A stretch of 64,000 nucleotides of DNA from Rallus limicola (lineage: Eukaryota; Chordata; Aves; Gruiformes; Rallidae): the NCBI GenBank assembly GCA_022605955.1, contig JAKCOZ010000003.1, positions 43,178,761 through 43,242,760 on the forward strand, in the 5' to 3' direction. Positions 1 through 13,816 of this stretch are shown one piece after another. The notes beneath the pieces were generated by a model. It did no database searches. It saw nothing but the letters and a program-made list of their open reading frames with translations, and was not told the DNA's origin. A program made the position numbers and the translations under genes. How positions within the stretch are numbered: the first letter of the stretch is position 1; the number at the start of each line of letters is the position of its first letter.

Positions 1-2439
1 TACATCTGCACACATGGTGCAGACATGCTTCATGCTGTTTTTCCCTGACTCCTTCTGATGAAGCCGAACGTGTAGCCTTGATAGGATCTGCCAGCATTAA
101 GAAATCTCTGCTCACCTTTCCCCTTAAGGGAATGCCAGATGTTTTTGGTCTGCACTTTGGTAATTTAGAGAGACAGCAACTCCGAAGAGAGCACATTGCA
201 CATATGCTCCATCCACCTGCTAAATGCATTTGTTACAAGTCATGAGGTTTACTAACCTTTTCTGATGGGCCGAGAGAGAAAAAAAAATAATGTTCATTAA
301 AACATACAACCCTTGTGAATAAGCAAAAGCATCCTGGGGAAAGGGGGAAATGGCAGAGCATTTCACTGAAAACAGGAATCCCTGCACATGGAGGAAATAA
401 AATCCCATTCTGTATAGAAACAAAACCGCAGAGATTCCAGTCTGTTTCAGCCAATGAATATAAATGATGGAGAATAAAGGTGGGAGACTTACTGCTAACA
501 CAGAAATTGAAACTCCTAGTCTGCTTCCCTGGGAAAATTAATTTAAACTTATACAGAGAAATTCAGATCGTTTTGTCCCTTTGAAATATGTGATCAGCTT
601 TCTTTTATTAACACCTGGATGAGCACCACACAGCTTTCTGTGTGCGAGAAGCCTTCTTACTGAAGTTAATAGGCCTTTTCATATAATTAACTATTTGTAG
701 GCCTGAAGTCCAGGGATGACATACCACAAAAGTATGAAAAATTGTTTGTTGCACCAAGCAGAAATTATGCCCATTTAGGGTAAACTCTGAGGTCAGCGTG
801 AGAGAGTGTGAATATATATGCCTCACTGGCTGTCTCCACTTCTCTGATTCGGTTCACAGCCAGTGAGTGCATGATGAAGTACAATTCTATTTATTGACTT
901 CTCAGAGAAACCCAGGTATATTTCTAAATTCAGAACTGTCCTTAGCTTAGATCCAAAGACACCAGGCAACTTTGTGAAATCCTAGCTGTCCAGTACTTAT
1001 CCAGACATCCCCGGCCACTTTGCCAGTGGTCACGCTGTCAGCAGTCAAGTTCCTTGGTCACACTTTCCTTGGTCATTCTGTCAGCAGTCAAGTTCAGGAA
1101 ATGTCACCTTGTTGCAGGCCCTGCCAGGGCTGCCTAAGAAGTTGTGTGGGATGTAACTTTGTGCTACAAAAACGGACAGCTTTTCGTCACTGTTTTGTCA
1201 TGGGGTACTGCATAAAGAGAAATGCATGGGATAGAAGTGACTGAAGGCAGGAGCCAGAGGTGGAAGCCATGTTCTGAAGTACAACGAATCCATAAAATAA
1301 AATCTGCTGCAAAAAGTTGGCTATGTAACTCAGTGTTTCCAAGAGCATTTAATCCTGTCTGCCATATTGTGCAGTGTGCTGGTAGACATGTGTATGTGTA
1401 CACACCATATCCATAACTTCATAAAATACTTTCAGGTTTGCATTTTTATGGGTGTACTTGGCTCTATAAGCTATGTTTTAACCTGTAAACTAATCATGCT
1501 TTTGTAACTTGTGATTTCTAAGCCATTAACGTGTTATGAGACTCCTGCCTGTTACCATTGTGGATTAATCATACCCACAGTACATTTTCACCTAGGAACA
1601 CACTTGGTAGAAAAGGTTATAATTATATTAGCACTTTGAGGGTGCTTTCCATCTTCAAAACATCTTACTAATACTAGGTTTATTAATAAAACAAAAGTAC
1701 AGCTTGTATGCTCCTGGGATAGGTGTCACAGATACAGAGTACATGAAGTAATGCTTCTCTCTGAAATAAGAAAATGATCCTAAGAAGGAGTATCTAAAAG
1801 AGGAAGAGGAGAATTCAAGTATTAAATTAGGATATAGACATTTGAAATTATACTTGAGCTAAAAATCTACACACTAGCTAGAAAATTAAAAACATTGTAC
1901 TGAAAAAACTCAGATTTTCCTATATCTCTCTGCACCTTTTGGAGAAAAAAAAAAGTGAAAATCTGACCTCAAGCTTCCATAGCAGTTGGTAGGTAGCGAC
2001 AAAATATTAAAAGCCTGCAAAAGGGTCCTCTGCTTATTTCTGATTAAAATTTTTAAAGCTCCTGGCCTGGCCACCTACCCCCCCACACACTCACTCCCTT
2101 CCAACCTCTGGAACTGTAAATGAGATATGCAAAAACTACAAATAGTTCCCGGACCCTAACTGGTAGGAATTTGGATGCATTTATTCAAGCCCTGTGAGCT
2201 ACAGGACCTAGCCTTGATTCAATTTTCTGAATGACTCTCTTAGCTCAATCTGTTTTTTGACTTCAGGCACTGGCAGTACTATAAAGGTTTTGTGAAATGT
2301 AACCCAAAGAGGAAGGAAGGGCATATGTTTAGTGACCTGTCAGTGGGAGGCCCCATGGCTGCTTATATGAATATGAGGCAATGTGAATCCTGCTCTGATT
2401 TGATGCAACCGACAGCACTTAAAAGCAAACCAGTGACAG
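1..2439. other. Unique non-coding DNA
   Basis: AT-rich sequence with no recognisable gene or repeat family. ORFs are short (under 100 codons), start at arbitrary positions and have no family motif I can identify. The only internal structure is a diverged two-copy tandem duplication at about 1028-1096, listed separately. Small unconserved exons cannot be excluded by eye. Confidence 0.5.
1028..1096. repeat. Two-copy local tandem duplication, period about 43 bp
   Basis: The segment GGTCACGCTGTCAGCAGTCA (from 1028) recurs as GGTCATTCTGTCAGCAGTCA (from 1071), each followed by AGTTC. Between them lies CTTGGTCACACTTTC, which itself repeats the GGTCA word. This looks like a small replication-slippage duplication that has since diverged. 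Confidence 0.75.
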
Positions 2440-2611
2440 CTAAAATCATATGCCCTCTTACTGTAATTCTCTTCCTTTGACATCCTATTAAACTGTCTTT
2501 ATCTCAGCCCAGGAGGTTCATTTTTCCATTCCCCTCTCCATTCCCTTGGAGGGCAGGGGTGCTCAAGCAGCTGCCTTGTGCTCAGTTACCCACTGGGATT
2601 AAACCACAACA
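2440..2611 (+). mobile_element. ERV LTR 3' end fragment (R-U5 part)
   Basis: The block beginning ATTAAACTGTCTTTATCT (2487-2504) and ending TTAAACCACAACA (at 2611) matches, from memory, the 3' end of a widespread avian ERV LTR. In that LTR an ATTAAA poly(A) signal is followed by CTGTCTTTATCTCA, a pyrimidine- and G-rich U5, and a terminal AAACCACAACA. The LTR therefore reads on the + strand. The 5' boundary is unclear; upstream sequence to about 2300 may be diverged U3. It has no partner LTR or proviral coding sequence, so it is a truncated solo relic. A RepeatMasker run with an avian library would settle the family. Confidence 0.65.
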
Positions 2612-5564
2612 AACTGCAAATTACTTAAATCCCTACAACTGTGACTTGTTCAGGGATGCCTGCTGAGAGTACAGACTGTTGAGATAAGGCTTTGAAGAGT
2701 GACCAGAAACACCGGGTGCCGACATTTAGGTGCTTTCAACACATCTCAAAGGGTGTGGTTACTTTCAACAGTGCTCAGCAGGACTTGCATGTGAATGGCC
2801 TCTTCCAGAGCAGAGTTACCTGGTTACACTAACAACACCTAAAGGAATTCAATTGCCTTTCCCAAAATGCCCCAGGGGGGTACTACTGCTCTTTTTTTCA
2901 GGTCAGAAACCTATCTACCTGCTAATTTCTTCTCCGTCGGAGGGATTCATGCTCACTAAAGATTCCTTTCTCACAACTTTCTGCTAAACCACTTAGTTTT
3001 TGAAAGGATTTTCAATAGTAATGTATTAAATGATGAACCAGAAGCAGGGGACAAGAGGGTACCAAGCAAAATACTTCTTCCCAAAGGAAGAAAGGAAGGT
3101 TTCTAGTGAGAGAAACATGAAACTACTGTTGCTAGAAGACTTTCATAGTAATAGTGACAAAACACATGGATTTTGCTAAGTATCAAGAGGGGCAATAAAA
3201 TCTGCTGAAAATGGGTCTTCGCAAGGCAGTCAAACGAGTCTTTCCATTTGAAAATGGTATCGGTGGGCCAGTCACCCCATCCTAAGATGGAAACAAACGG
3301 CTTACTGCTGATATGGAACATTAAGTCAAATTCTCTGTATCACACCACTCTTTTTAACTGTAAAAAGAATTGGACAATTTTTAAAGATTATTTTTCCAAG
3401 AAATGTATTCTCATAGATAACAGAGGTGCTTGGGTTTCAGTGTGTCAAGGTGTTGAAGCACGACTTTTCAGTCAGAATGCTCAGCAACCAACAGCTCAGT
3501 TATTATTATTATAATGCTCAACAGCTTCAGTTATCTTCAGCTGAATACCCACAAGCTTTGAAAAAAGAGGGAAAGGGCTTTTGACAGCCAAACCTTGATT
3601 ACTAAAGCAACAACGAAAATTCAAGCTCTGGTTGGATTGCTAGAGTTCTGCAGTTTGTTCTCATTCTATGCATCTGGTATCATGACTGGGGATGACTCCA
3701 CAAGGAACTGATAGTTTTATGCAAGGCTGGCAGACTTATAAAAATTACAAGAAAGTTCTGTTACTTGATTTTATTTTATAAACTTGGTGTTGATGTGGGT
3801 ATTTTTTTTAACATTTCCCACTTACCACTGTCACAGAAGAAAGGTAGGGTAAAAAGAATGCAATTCTCTGAATATTTTCCCCATCCTGACTTGGTAGTCA
3901 TTTGGCTAGATATGGAGTTCACACTGATCTGCTGTGGAGATGCTGAGCACACATCAGAGACAACCCCCCAGCTGTCCTAAAATTTTAGGCATAAAGTCAT
4001 ATCAGCTAATACTTCTTCACTGAAAAAAAAATCTGTATTTCACAGGTATTTATTCAAGTAAAATACTGATAACTACCATGAAGACTACTAGTAAGTACTA
4101 CAGTGGAACAAAAATTAAACGCTTTGTTGTTCCTAACATCAGACACTCCTCCTGTCTTCAGTAGCAGTGTGAGACCTATAACAATTGCAAGACTGACAAC
4201 TAAATGTTTAATTTAATTCAAGATAGGGATAATTTGCATGGAATGAGTAATTGTGGTTATCTTTGACCTACATTACTATGGACATCATCACAGTGTTTGC
4301 AACAGTCTCTGTTTTAAAAGGCAGAAAAAAACCCAACTGGCAATAAGAAACACCAGAGTTCTTAATTTTCAGCCTTCTTAGAAATAAAAAAACACATTTA
4401 AAAAGACAAATCTAATGAAGCTGAATCTCTAGAGACTATTTGAGAGAACTATTATGGCATTATCTAAGAAAAAGGGCAATAAGACTGTACTCATTTGCCA
4501 TAACTATAGTTTCAGTCCTACAGTGCTAACATACTTTCTGATGTTAATATTTATCTTCAGGTACAGTAAGAACAATAACACCCTGTTGAAATATCTGTGT
4601 TTGAGACCTCTGATCCTATTTTTTATATCAGGTCTCTCACAAATTCCCATGATGACACAGAGAGAAGGAGCAGAATAGTTCACCTACCTAACAGAAGAGA
4701 CAGGAGTATAGGAATTAGGTCCTCAAAAGGTGTTTAGCTATGTGACTGCCATTGGCATAAATTCCTGCTTATTTCAGACAAAACCAGATACTCAGGTAAT
4801 ACTGAGGATCTCCTCCTGTACAACCCATCCAACAGCAAGGACTAAAGGACTAAGACATAGGTCAGCTCTAATCCCTGCAAAGCCTCCCTTTCCAAACAGT
4901 TTATTGACAACCCTAGTCACCCTGACGCCATCAGTTCTATTTAAAAGAAGTGAACCATGACCACACATTTCCTGGATCAGAGCATCTTACTCTTCTTGGC
5001 TGAGTGGAGGGAGAAGAAAAAGTAACTTGACTTAGAAAATGGAAACCTTTCCTACCAACTCTAAAATTAAGAGATCTCTCATTTTTAGCAATGCTTCCAA
5101 ATATCAATGAGATGTGAGAACTGTTGCAGGACACCACCAAAAGGCAAGACAATGATGTTCAAATCCACTGGGTTTTTGAATTTAAAGTACTTTTTTCAGA
5201 AGTACTGACCAACATTTGGCAAAGAATGTCTAGTTGAGTCAGATGCATTATTAAACCTATTTTACTCTAAATAAACCCCAATTAAGGAACACCAACCTGT
5301 GTCTACAATTCACATTGAAATAAGGAGAAACTTTTAGTGATTTTCAGCATGTGTCAGAAGCGAATCAAGGCAATGCATCCTAATTTTAAAAGATGAAAAT
5401 TTGCTTTCTGACTTTATAAATCAATATGGCTTTCTGTACAGAAAATGCTGAAACTTTGATTTTTCATGACCTATACCAGGTGGCAGATTATAGCAGCTCT
5501 AGAAACAAGAAAAAAATATGGAAATGCACCCATTTGGAAATCTATGTTGAGAAGCAGTAAACAG
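2612..5564. other. Unique non-coding DNA
   Basis: No gene or known repeat recognised. A short internal similarity near 3475-3535 (AATGCTCAGCAACC and AATGCTCAACAGC, each followed by CAGTTAT) suggests an old local duplication. ORFs stay below 90 codons. Confidence 0.5.
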
Positions 5565-6311
5565 CTCATGATTTAAGATCAACAAAGACAAATGTAAGGC
5601 TTTTCACCTGGGAAAACAATTCAGGAGTGCAACACAGGCTGGCATCTACTAAGCTAGGGATATCTCTGTGGAGAGGGACCTAGAGCTCCTGGTGGAGTGC
5701 AGGCTCAATAGGAATGAACAGTGTGCTGCAAGGGGAAAAGAAAGCCAACAGGATGCTGGGTTACATAAACATGGTCATCACTAGCATAGATAAAGGAGTC
5801 ATCATCCCACTCAGTGCTTGTCAGGCTGTACCTGGAATACTGTGTTTGATTTTGGTTCCTGTTATGCAAAGAATATGTAGACAGACTAAAGAAGTTCCAG
5901 AGAAGGACAACAAAGAAGATCAAAGGACTGGGAATCCTGACATATGAGGAAAGGCTTATCCTTGAGAAATGAAGGCATAGAGGAGAATTATCACTATGTT
6001 CTAATATATAAAGGGTGGCTAGAAGGAAGATGAAGTCTCTCTGTTTTACAAGGAATCAAATGGAAAAGTTGAGGGGTAACAGGTAGAAATTAATCCTGGG
6101 AAGATTCTTTTTTTTTTCCCTATGAGAAGTATTAACCATTGGAATAATCTTCCTAGTGAAGTGGTAGACTCCACAACATCAGACACTTTTAAGAGTTGGC
6201 TGAAAAAGGTGCTGGGTCATCTTGTCTAAACTGTGCATTTGCCAAGAAATGTTGGACCAGATGATCCTCAAGGACCCTTCCACACTGTTATTCTATGATT
6301 TTGTGATATGA
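5565..6311 (+). mobile_element. CR1 LINE, 5'-truncated, C-terminal ORF2 plus 3' UTR
   Basis: CR1 is the dominant avian non-LTR retrotransposon and inserts by target-primed reverse transcription using its ORF2 endonuclease/RT. The order of landmarks here follows the CR1 ORF2 C-terminus on the + strand: ATCAACAAAGACAAATGTAA (near 5578), GTGGAGAGGGACCTAGAGCT, CAGTGTGCTGCAAGG, CTGTACCTGGAATACTGTGT, then GAGGAAAGGCTTATCCTTGA. The 3' UTR ends GGACCAGATGATCCTCAAGG and finishes with the hallmark ATTCTATGATT repeat at 6290-6300. The frame is broken by substitutions and indels, so this is an old dead copy. The 5' truncation is usual for CR1. Confidence 0.9.
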
Positions 6312-9300
6312 TCAATGCAGTCATGACACAGATAAGCCTATATGCAGTAAAATATTGCAACTCCCTGTGGCACAAGCAGGTCCATTTTTTTAACACGTCT
6401 TTCTTTTCACCAGTAATTCATCAAGGCAAGATCAGTTCCAAGATGACAGCCGTGTACTAAGACCTGAACAGAAAGCATTCTATTCATCTATCTTAACACT
6501 ATCAGGTATGAATCCCTAAGAATAGGAGTGTGTCAGGCACCTGACCCACCACATCTATTTAGCTACTTTGAGTTTCTCCCAAAGAGATCTGGGCGGAGAG
6601 GAACTGCCTAGCTATAAAGTGGGAAGCACAGGGGGAACAAAGCAGTGGCTTCCCCTTTGCTCTACAGCCATAATCATTAAGTTAGTCACCACTTATGGTG
6701 TTCTGCCTGGCACACTTCAAGGCAATGCAAAAATATGTCTCCTGTTTCTTTCAGTGAAGGCAAGAGTCAGTGTTCCCAGGATGCTGATTTTTTTGTGTGT
6801 CTAAGTCAAAAGGGTTATTGCTTCTTCCCATTCCTCCACTCCCTAACTACTGTTGACACTCTTGTCCAGCAGCTGCGAAGTTTCTCCTTTTGCTCTTTTC
6901 CTCATTACCTTTCACGGGTATGGAGAGATGTAAGTCTAAGCTTGCTTTGCAAGCTGAATACAGCAAAATTCACCCCAATTTTCTTAAAGCTGCAGTATTG
7001 TTGCCTCTACCTGCAGGTTTATCCCAGGCATCCAGACAGGCTGGAACTGAAGAAATACCGCTGCACAATAAGCAGCAAAAGACTTTCTTGAACTCTGGAT
7101 TAACACCATTAGTTCCAGGCACGACTTTCACCATCTGACACAACAGGACAGACAGTCAATGCAAAACAATGCAAAAATACATGACAAGGTAAAGTCTCCA
7201 GGATGGCTTATACACACCAGAAAGGGTCTACCTTCACTCTGACCACTTAGCTGCGTAGAAATGAGGGTACATTTAAAAAACTTGGAGTGAAAAAGAATTT
7301 AATCCTGCAAGTAAAACACTTTGGGGACTGAGTTCTCTGCCCTGCCCCCTCATACCATTGATGATGATGCTTAACCTTTGAAAGTATGTAAGGTTTTGCG
7401 CTCCCAGCCAGATGCTGACTGACTCCAGTTTTAAGGGGACCACCCTGCATGTTGTTTATACTTATGTTCAGTACATTTTCTCAAACACCAGACCACACTT
7501 TGAGGTATGACATAGGTTCTTGTGCTGTTGGTTGCAGCACCTTACCTCAGAACACCAGTAGAATACAGGGAGAAAAAAAAAAAAAGCAAAGCAATACACT
7601 GCCATAGGATACTATAAATATTCCTTTTAAAATTAGCTACAGTTCTTTCTTCCTCCTGCTTTAAAAGGCAATATTTAGTCAAATTCTGGGCTGAAAACAT
7701 GGGAGCTTTGCATGGGGTTCCAAAGTTTCCCATTTTTGACAGTTTCTAGTGCTATCAGTGTCCTTGTAGCAGCACCGAATGCTAGCCTGGGCCTTTCATT
7801 TCCTTCCATCAGTAAAAGGAGAGGGAAAGAAGAGTTATGCTTCCTCATGCCTCTCTGAGGCACAGTCAACACGAAGTGGTTGGCTTCCTCAGACAATAGC
7901 TGCGATGCAAGTCATTCAAAAGGTGTGCTTATATTTAGCCTGTTTTCCAGGCTGAGTGATATGCAACTCCCACTATTAGGAATCACAATATAAAAGACAA
8001 TCTTTGTTATTCCAGTATTCAAGGACACTTGTGACAAACCTCCTCAATACAGAATTCTGAAGCACCAGCATGTGACAGCCTCAGAGTGCTATAAGTAACT
8101 CCATGTTACCTCCTCTATTTTATAAATCCAAGATTTGGCCTTATTTCTTTATAAATTTTTCTGTCTGTACCTATAAGCAGCACTCATAAAAGGCACAGTC
8201 ACAAACACGTACACCCAAATCCCTTGACATTTTGTTTTTCCACATCAAAGGTCTTATAAGAAAACGAAAATTTAAAGTATTCCTTGTAATGCAGATTTTA
8301 TTGCCTTTGTACCTTCAAGGGACAGCCTTTTCTGTGATGGGAAAGAAAATACAGTTCCAGTTGGGTTTCTTCCAAATTTTTTCATCTTGCTTGCAAAGAT
8401 ATATATATAGAGACATTTAGACTGGAAGTATGTTACTACCCTCTTAATGTGATGGTGGACATAAAGGTTAGTGATCAGAGATGGAAATCAAATTTGTTGC
8501 AATGAAAAAAGGTTGTGTTGTGCCTACATGGGTATGGCCTCATCCAGCTGCCTAAACAGACAGTAAAGATAATTGATTTTGTGACAGGCTTCTATAAGAG
8601 TTATTCACTGCTCTGTTGTGTATTTCTAATAAAAGTGTCTAGCCTCATGAATTAATTGCTCTAATTTTCCTCTCCTCCAGTCTCCCTTGGCTTTCTGCAG
8701 ACCTGGAACAACATACGTATTTCTTTGATCCTACTTTGCAGAAACTGCTGGGTTAGGATTATGCCCCAAACTCTGCTAGAACATTTGTCCTTCAGCTCAG
8801 CAGCTAGATGATCCACACGCTGACAGCACTAGGCACCACTAAGCAATTTATCCTTAGGGAATGAGAAACTCATCAGGGACATTGCAGTGTGAAGGAAGGG
8901 TGTGTGAGACGTGCAGGCTAAGGTCAACGATACACGAGACCTGGGGACTCGTGCAATGCCATCTCTGCAAAACCATACATGATCTAAGCAGCAGGTATAT
9001 ACATGTACACATAACCAGATCCCTGACCCAGTGCAGCAGCCTGCCCTGGCAAGTGCTTGCAGACCTTAAAACATGTGACGAAAAATCATAGGTAAGAACA
9101 AAACAATGGACCATGGTACATTAACACACAAGGATCTACTCCCCTCAATAATATATGCAGAAAAATATCAAGTTGAAAGAAAAGGAAGAGGGTAGGTTAT
9201 CAACTTTCTTAGAACAATAGCTGAAAGCACAGATGTTTTCATTTTTTGAGGGATTTTTTGATTTTTATATAAAATCATGATGAGTACAAAAATTGCACAA

Positions 9301-12300
9301 AATCAGAGTTCATTCTTTGGCTGCATTAAATGAAATAGAAGTGCAAGAACCATGAATTTATTTTCAAATTGTTTGCTGATAAATACCTAATGCTACAAGA
9401 AAAATAATTTTTGCTTCTGTCAAATTTTTATACGTATGCAATAATTTGAGAGGCCGGGTGCACTGAGTAGAAGGGTGTTTCCCCAAATTTAGTTTTATAC
9501 AATCTTATCTGAAAGACACAGAAGAAAAGAAGGTAAAAGTCAAACTTCTGACTGTTGACCTGGGTAAAAATAAAGGGACTATCCCAGTTACAGTGCTTAA
9601 TAGACCCTCCTAAATTCATTAATATTAGAATCGTCTGATCTGTCCTTCTGTATATGAAGTCCAGGGAATTTTGACTAGCAGTCCAACCAGTGAGTAGAAC
9701 AGTTGGGCCATTGAAGATTGACTCACTTCGTTTCAATTCTCACTTGCATTCCTCCACTTTATTTAGCATATGCTTTCTCAAAAAAAAAAAGCAGAAAAAA
9801 TGGAAGGTCTCATTTCTTCCAGCTACTGCATCCTCTTAAGTTAATTTCAGAGGATGTGCAAAAATGGTAAAAAAGATTCTGTAAAATTTCCGAGCATACT
9901 TACTGGATTTCTGTGGCTTGAAAAACCTGATTTAGAAGTCTGTAGCAGAAGCATCAGTGTCAGGCCACAGACTAGGATCTGAGACCTGTATGTAATTGAG
10001 GCTTCCTTCCTGTGACACTTGAGGCTTGAATGCCAGTCTGGTTCAGAGGGCTGTGGTTTAGCTGATAAAACTAGAGGATGCAGGTATTAGGGGAATGAAG
10101 GTCAATGTGGCAGCTTTAGGGATTTGAACTACGTTTTGTAAAGGTGGCTGGAAATCCCATGGGCCCTCAGCAAGGGTTTGTAAACTAAAACCCACAGAGA
10201 ATTACCGGGTATCACAATGCAAACTCTGGGATCCCAAATTAGAGGAATGCTGCTTAGCATGGTACTGCTGGGTCCTGGTATTCAGCAGAGAAAGGCAGAG
10301 ACCTTCAAATCATAATTCATCTGAGGACTGAAAACCTATGTCCAGCCACAATGCACAGGGTCTCAGCTATGATTTGGGCTGTGTAAATACTGCTCTTAGC
10401 CTATCAGAATGATTGGTTTTACCTACATTGGAGGGGCAAAGTAACAACCCTGACTTCTCCATCAGTATTTGATACTGAAGTACAAGAAACACTGTGACAA
10501 GAAGGAGGTGTATGTGTGACCTGCCACATCCTCATTTGTGTTTTCAACTGAAAAAAAATATTTAGGAACCAGAACTCCATCCCACTCTGCAGATGATGTT
10601 ACTGTAAAAACACTGACAGAGACATTTGGAAAACCATTCCTGCATACTACTTGTTTAGACATGACATAATAATTTGCACAGACGTATCTTCTATTGTCTG
10701 TTCGAGAAAGTCACATCACATCTTTCAACAGACCTTGGAGATCATCTTTTGTGAGCAGCATCATTGTATTGCTGGTCTCTGGAAGTGATCAGCACACGGA
10801 CAGCAATTCACATGCTCAAAAACCTTGCAAATGCAACATTGTGTAATTCACCTTAGAAAACCTACATATTCTCTATAGAACTTAATTTTTTAATTATTTA
10901 CTGTTCATTGTGGGAAATAAATTCTTTCACTGCAGAGCTGTAACTACCTTCCACAGAATTACCCATTTCTGAACTTCCAATAAATTCTTCATTTTTATCC
11001 TGGTATGGGAATACCGCTTTCGGTAGCTCGGCTTTTAAGCATTCATGAGTGTATTTTTAGCTGGTGTAAATTGTCATAGCAACATTTCTCCCATGAGATC
11101 TTGATCTCCTCCCTTCTCTCCCCCTCTTTTGATGGGTAAAGACACAAGGCAGATTTTACCACATGTGCTAGAATTTTATACCATACTATTATACAACCAC
11201 AGTACATCACAGTCACATTACTAGTTAAAGTGCAATGGAATTCCTGCAAAACCAGTAAATGGTTTTGAAAAATGCAGCTTGTTCCAGGATCTATGTTTAT
11301 TTCTATGAAATTGCAGGCATAAGCTGCAGTTCTACACTCTCTGTTCATCCGCTCATGTTAGCTTTTGCTCTATGATAGGTGAGAATTGGTTGACATCAAA
11401 GGCAGATGTTATCACACGTCCTGATAAAGATTTGAACTCGCTCCAGCACTCAAAACTGTCTATCTCCTGCAAAACCTGCTCAGGACCCAGGAAACCCCAT
11501 CCACATTGAGTCCTATCCTGATGTGCCCCCATGTTCTGTACGTATCATTTGGCAGAGCCATGAATATAGGGTTTTTTTAACATTTTCTCCAATGTGAACT
11601 GATTTACCCCTTAATATGGGAAAGTGAGGAGTATAGAACATTTCTTCGTTTTCCTTCCTCTATTTTTGAGATCCTCATGATCTCCTATGCAGTCAGCCAT
11701 TTTCATTGAAATTACTTAAGAATGACTAGCTTAAATTTTGTTGCTAACACCTAAATCTATCATGTGTTAGAGTTTTACACTAATATCCAAAAGAACGCTT
11801 CCTTGTGAGGGCAATAAGGAACACAGTGGCTTGAGTCTCCCAAAATACATATGGGGAAAAAATCCAAACAAGTTCCTATGACTTTTTGTTAATTTTGAGA
11901 AATCTGGAAGAACACTTGCTGACTGTAAGACAACCAGTTTCAAACGGCATAAAGTTTCCTTATATATGTGCACACCTCACCAGCTAACATGGCCAAAAAC
12001 ATCTACTTTCCATCAATGGACTATCTGGAACACATCTGCATGGACATTATCATAACAAAAGGATATAGAAACTGGGGTTGATGACATCAGGCAGGCTGCA
12101 TGTCAAAGAGGCAGAAAATCAGGTGCTTTATTTTAAGAGATAATTATTGATCCTTTCATTTACAGACCAACCATTCACAGTCCTATTGAAAAAATGGTCC
12201 TGGTGCCAAGGCAGCAATGGTCAGCTGACAAAGAGCAGGAAGGGGTAGGTCACCTTGTCTTATTCCACTCTTTTTTGCAAACCTTTATAGCAAATACAGA

Positions 12301-13790
12301 ACCAAGTTATGCATAGATTTCACACTGCTGTGGAAAGACTCCATGATTATCAAGGAAAAGTGTCCACTGCCAAAATTAGTGTGAACAGCTGACTCCAGAG
12401 CCTCTGCAGGGAAGTGTATCCTGACTGAATTACAGTAGTATGTATTTTTTCCTGTTGTTCTGGTCACTTTCTGAAAGGAACATAAAAGAGATTTTGATAG
12501 TTACTTAGAGAATTGCATTTTCACTCTAATAAAATACAAGTTGAATGTTTCCTAAACCTAGCTGTCCTTAGCAACCCTGAGCACTCAGCAGGGTGGTTAA
12601 GTAAAAGGGTAGTGGGCCCACTAACTGCACTGTGTTTCCTGGAGAAAATGTCTTTGCAATGCAAGATTAGGTTCAGCCAGCTTACATCCCAAGCAACCTC
12701 AGGAGAAGTATACATATAAAAGCCTGGGACAAAGGTGTCTTCCCATGCATTTCGTAAAATACTGATGATCATTTCCAAGACATAAAAAGCAGAGATCTTT
12801 AAGTTGCATCATATGTTCATACCCTCCTATTCTTCTGCCCTCTGTGTGTTTCAGCTTACAGGTTTCTTTACAGCAGTGTACACGTGAAAGAAAACTGCTC
12901 TACAATAACTAGTGTTCAGTGGAACAAAGAGTAATTTTAGTATATCTGTGTGCACTGCTTTTGTGTCAAAGTCTGAAATACAGAATGATTGAAGGTCTAG
13001 ATGCTATCTGCCTAAATCTGGGGTTTTTTTTAATAGCTTAGCAGCCTCACAGCCCAGCATCCTGTCTTGTCACTGATGGAATACAAAGGTTTGTTGAGCT
13101 TTTGACATAAGAATAAATGACTTGAGAACTAAAAATAGTCTATCTTTTGACAAATCAGCTATCCCTACAAAGATGCTTTTGCTTTACAGTCCTGCTAAGA
13201 AAACTAGGGCTCGAATTTGTGCTCCACAACCTGGGAGCATTTGGGCCTCAGAAACAGTCTTTAGAGGTGTACCCAGACAGCTGGGACTGCGGCATTGACA
13301 GTGACTCCTTCAAGTCAAGGGCTTCATGATGTTCTCCTCCCTGGATCAAAGCATCTCTATGCTTTTCCTCCACAGCCACCAAAGCTGTGTTGTCAGGAAA
13401 AAAAGTGACTGTAGGCTGAAACACCTTGATGTATGTTGACCATTAATATATATAAAATCACTAGTGCCACTAATTCATGAGTGTCTAATGGCTTTCCTCA
13501 ACACCCATTACAACCAAGGAGCAGGTCACAGCTGGTACAGAACAAAACCCTTAACAAAAAACAAACTTGAAGTAAATGATTGGATTGATTATAGCGTTTC
13601 ACAACAGACATAATTCCTTCGCTTCTCCAGCATCCTCTTTCTGTCAGAGAGGAGCAGATACCAAGCAGCAGTGTTCTCACATTCTGTGCCTCTGGTCTAA
13701 ATAATGCACACTATGGAAACCCCTGTGTTTTAAGTGCATGACTGAAGTACCTAAACACATGATAAAGAGCCTGCTGGAAGGAGGAGCATG
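6312..13790. other. Unique non-coding DNA
   Basis: About 7.5 kb without a recognisable gene or repeat family. The longest frames (118 codons at 6735-7091 on +, 102 codons at 9428-9736 on -) show no domain motif and no coding-like neighbourhood. Short A and T runs occur (for example near 7570 and 9780). A TATATATATA run sits at about 8400. Confidence 0.5.
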
Positions 13791-13816
13791 GGTGTACGTA
13801 TATATATATATACACC
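13791..13816. repeat. 26-nt near-perfect palindrome with (TA)n core
   Basis: The arms GGTGTA (13791) and TACACC (ending 13816) flank an alternating TA core interrupted by one CG. Such alternating pyrimidine-purine palindromes can extrude as cruciforms and often vary in length. There is no associated gene. Confidence 0.7.
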
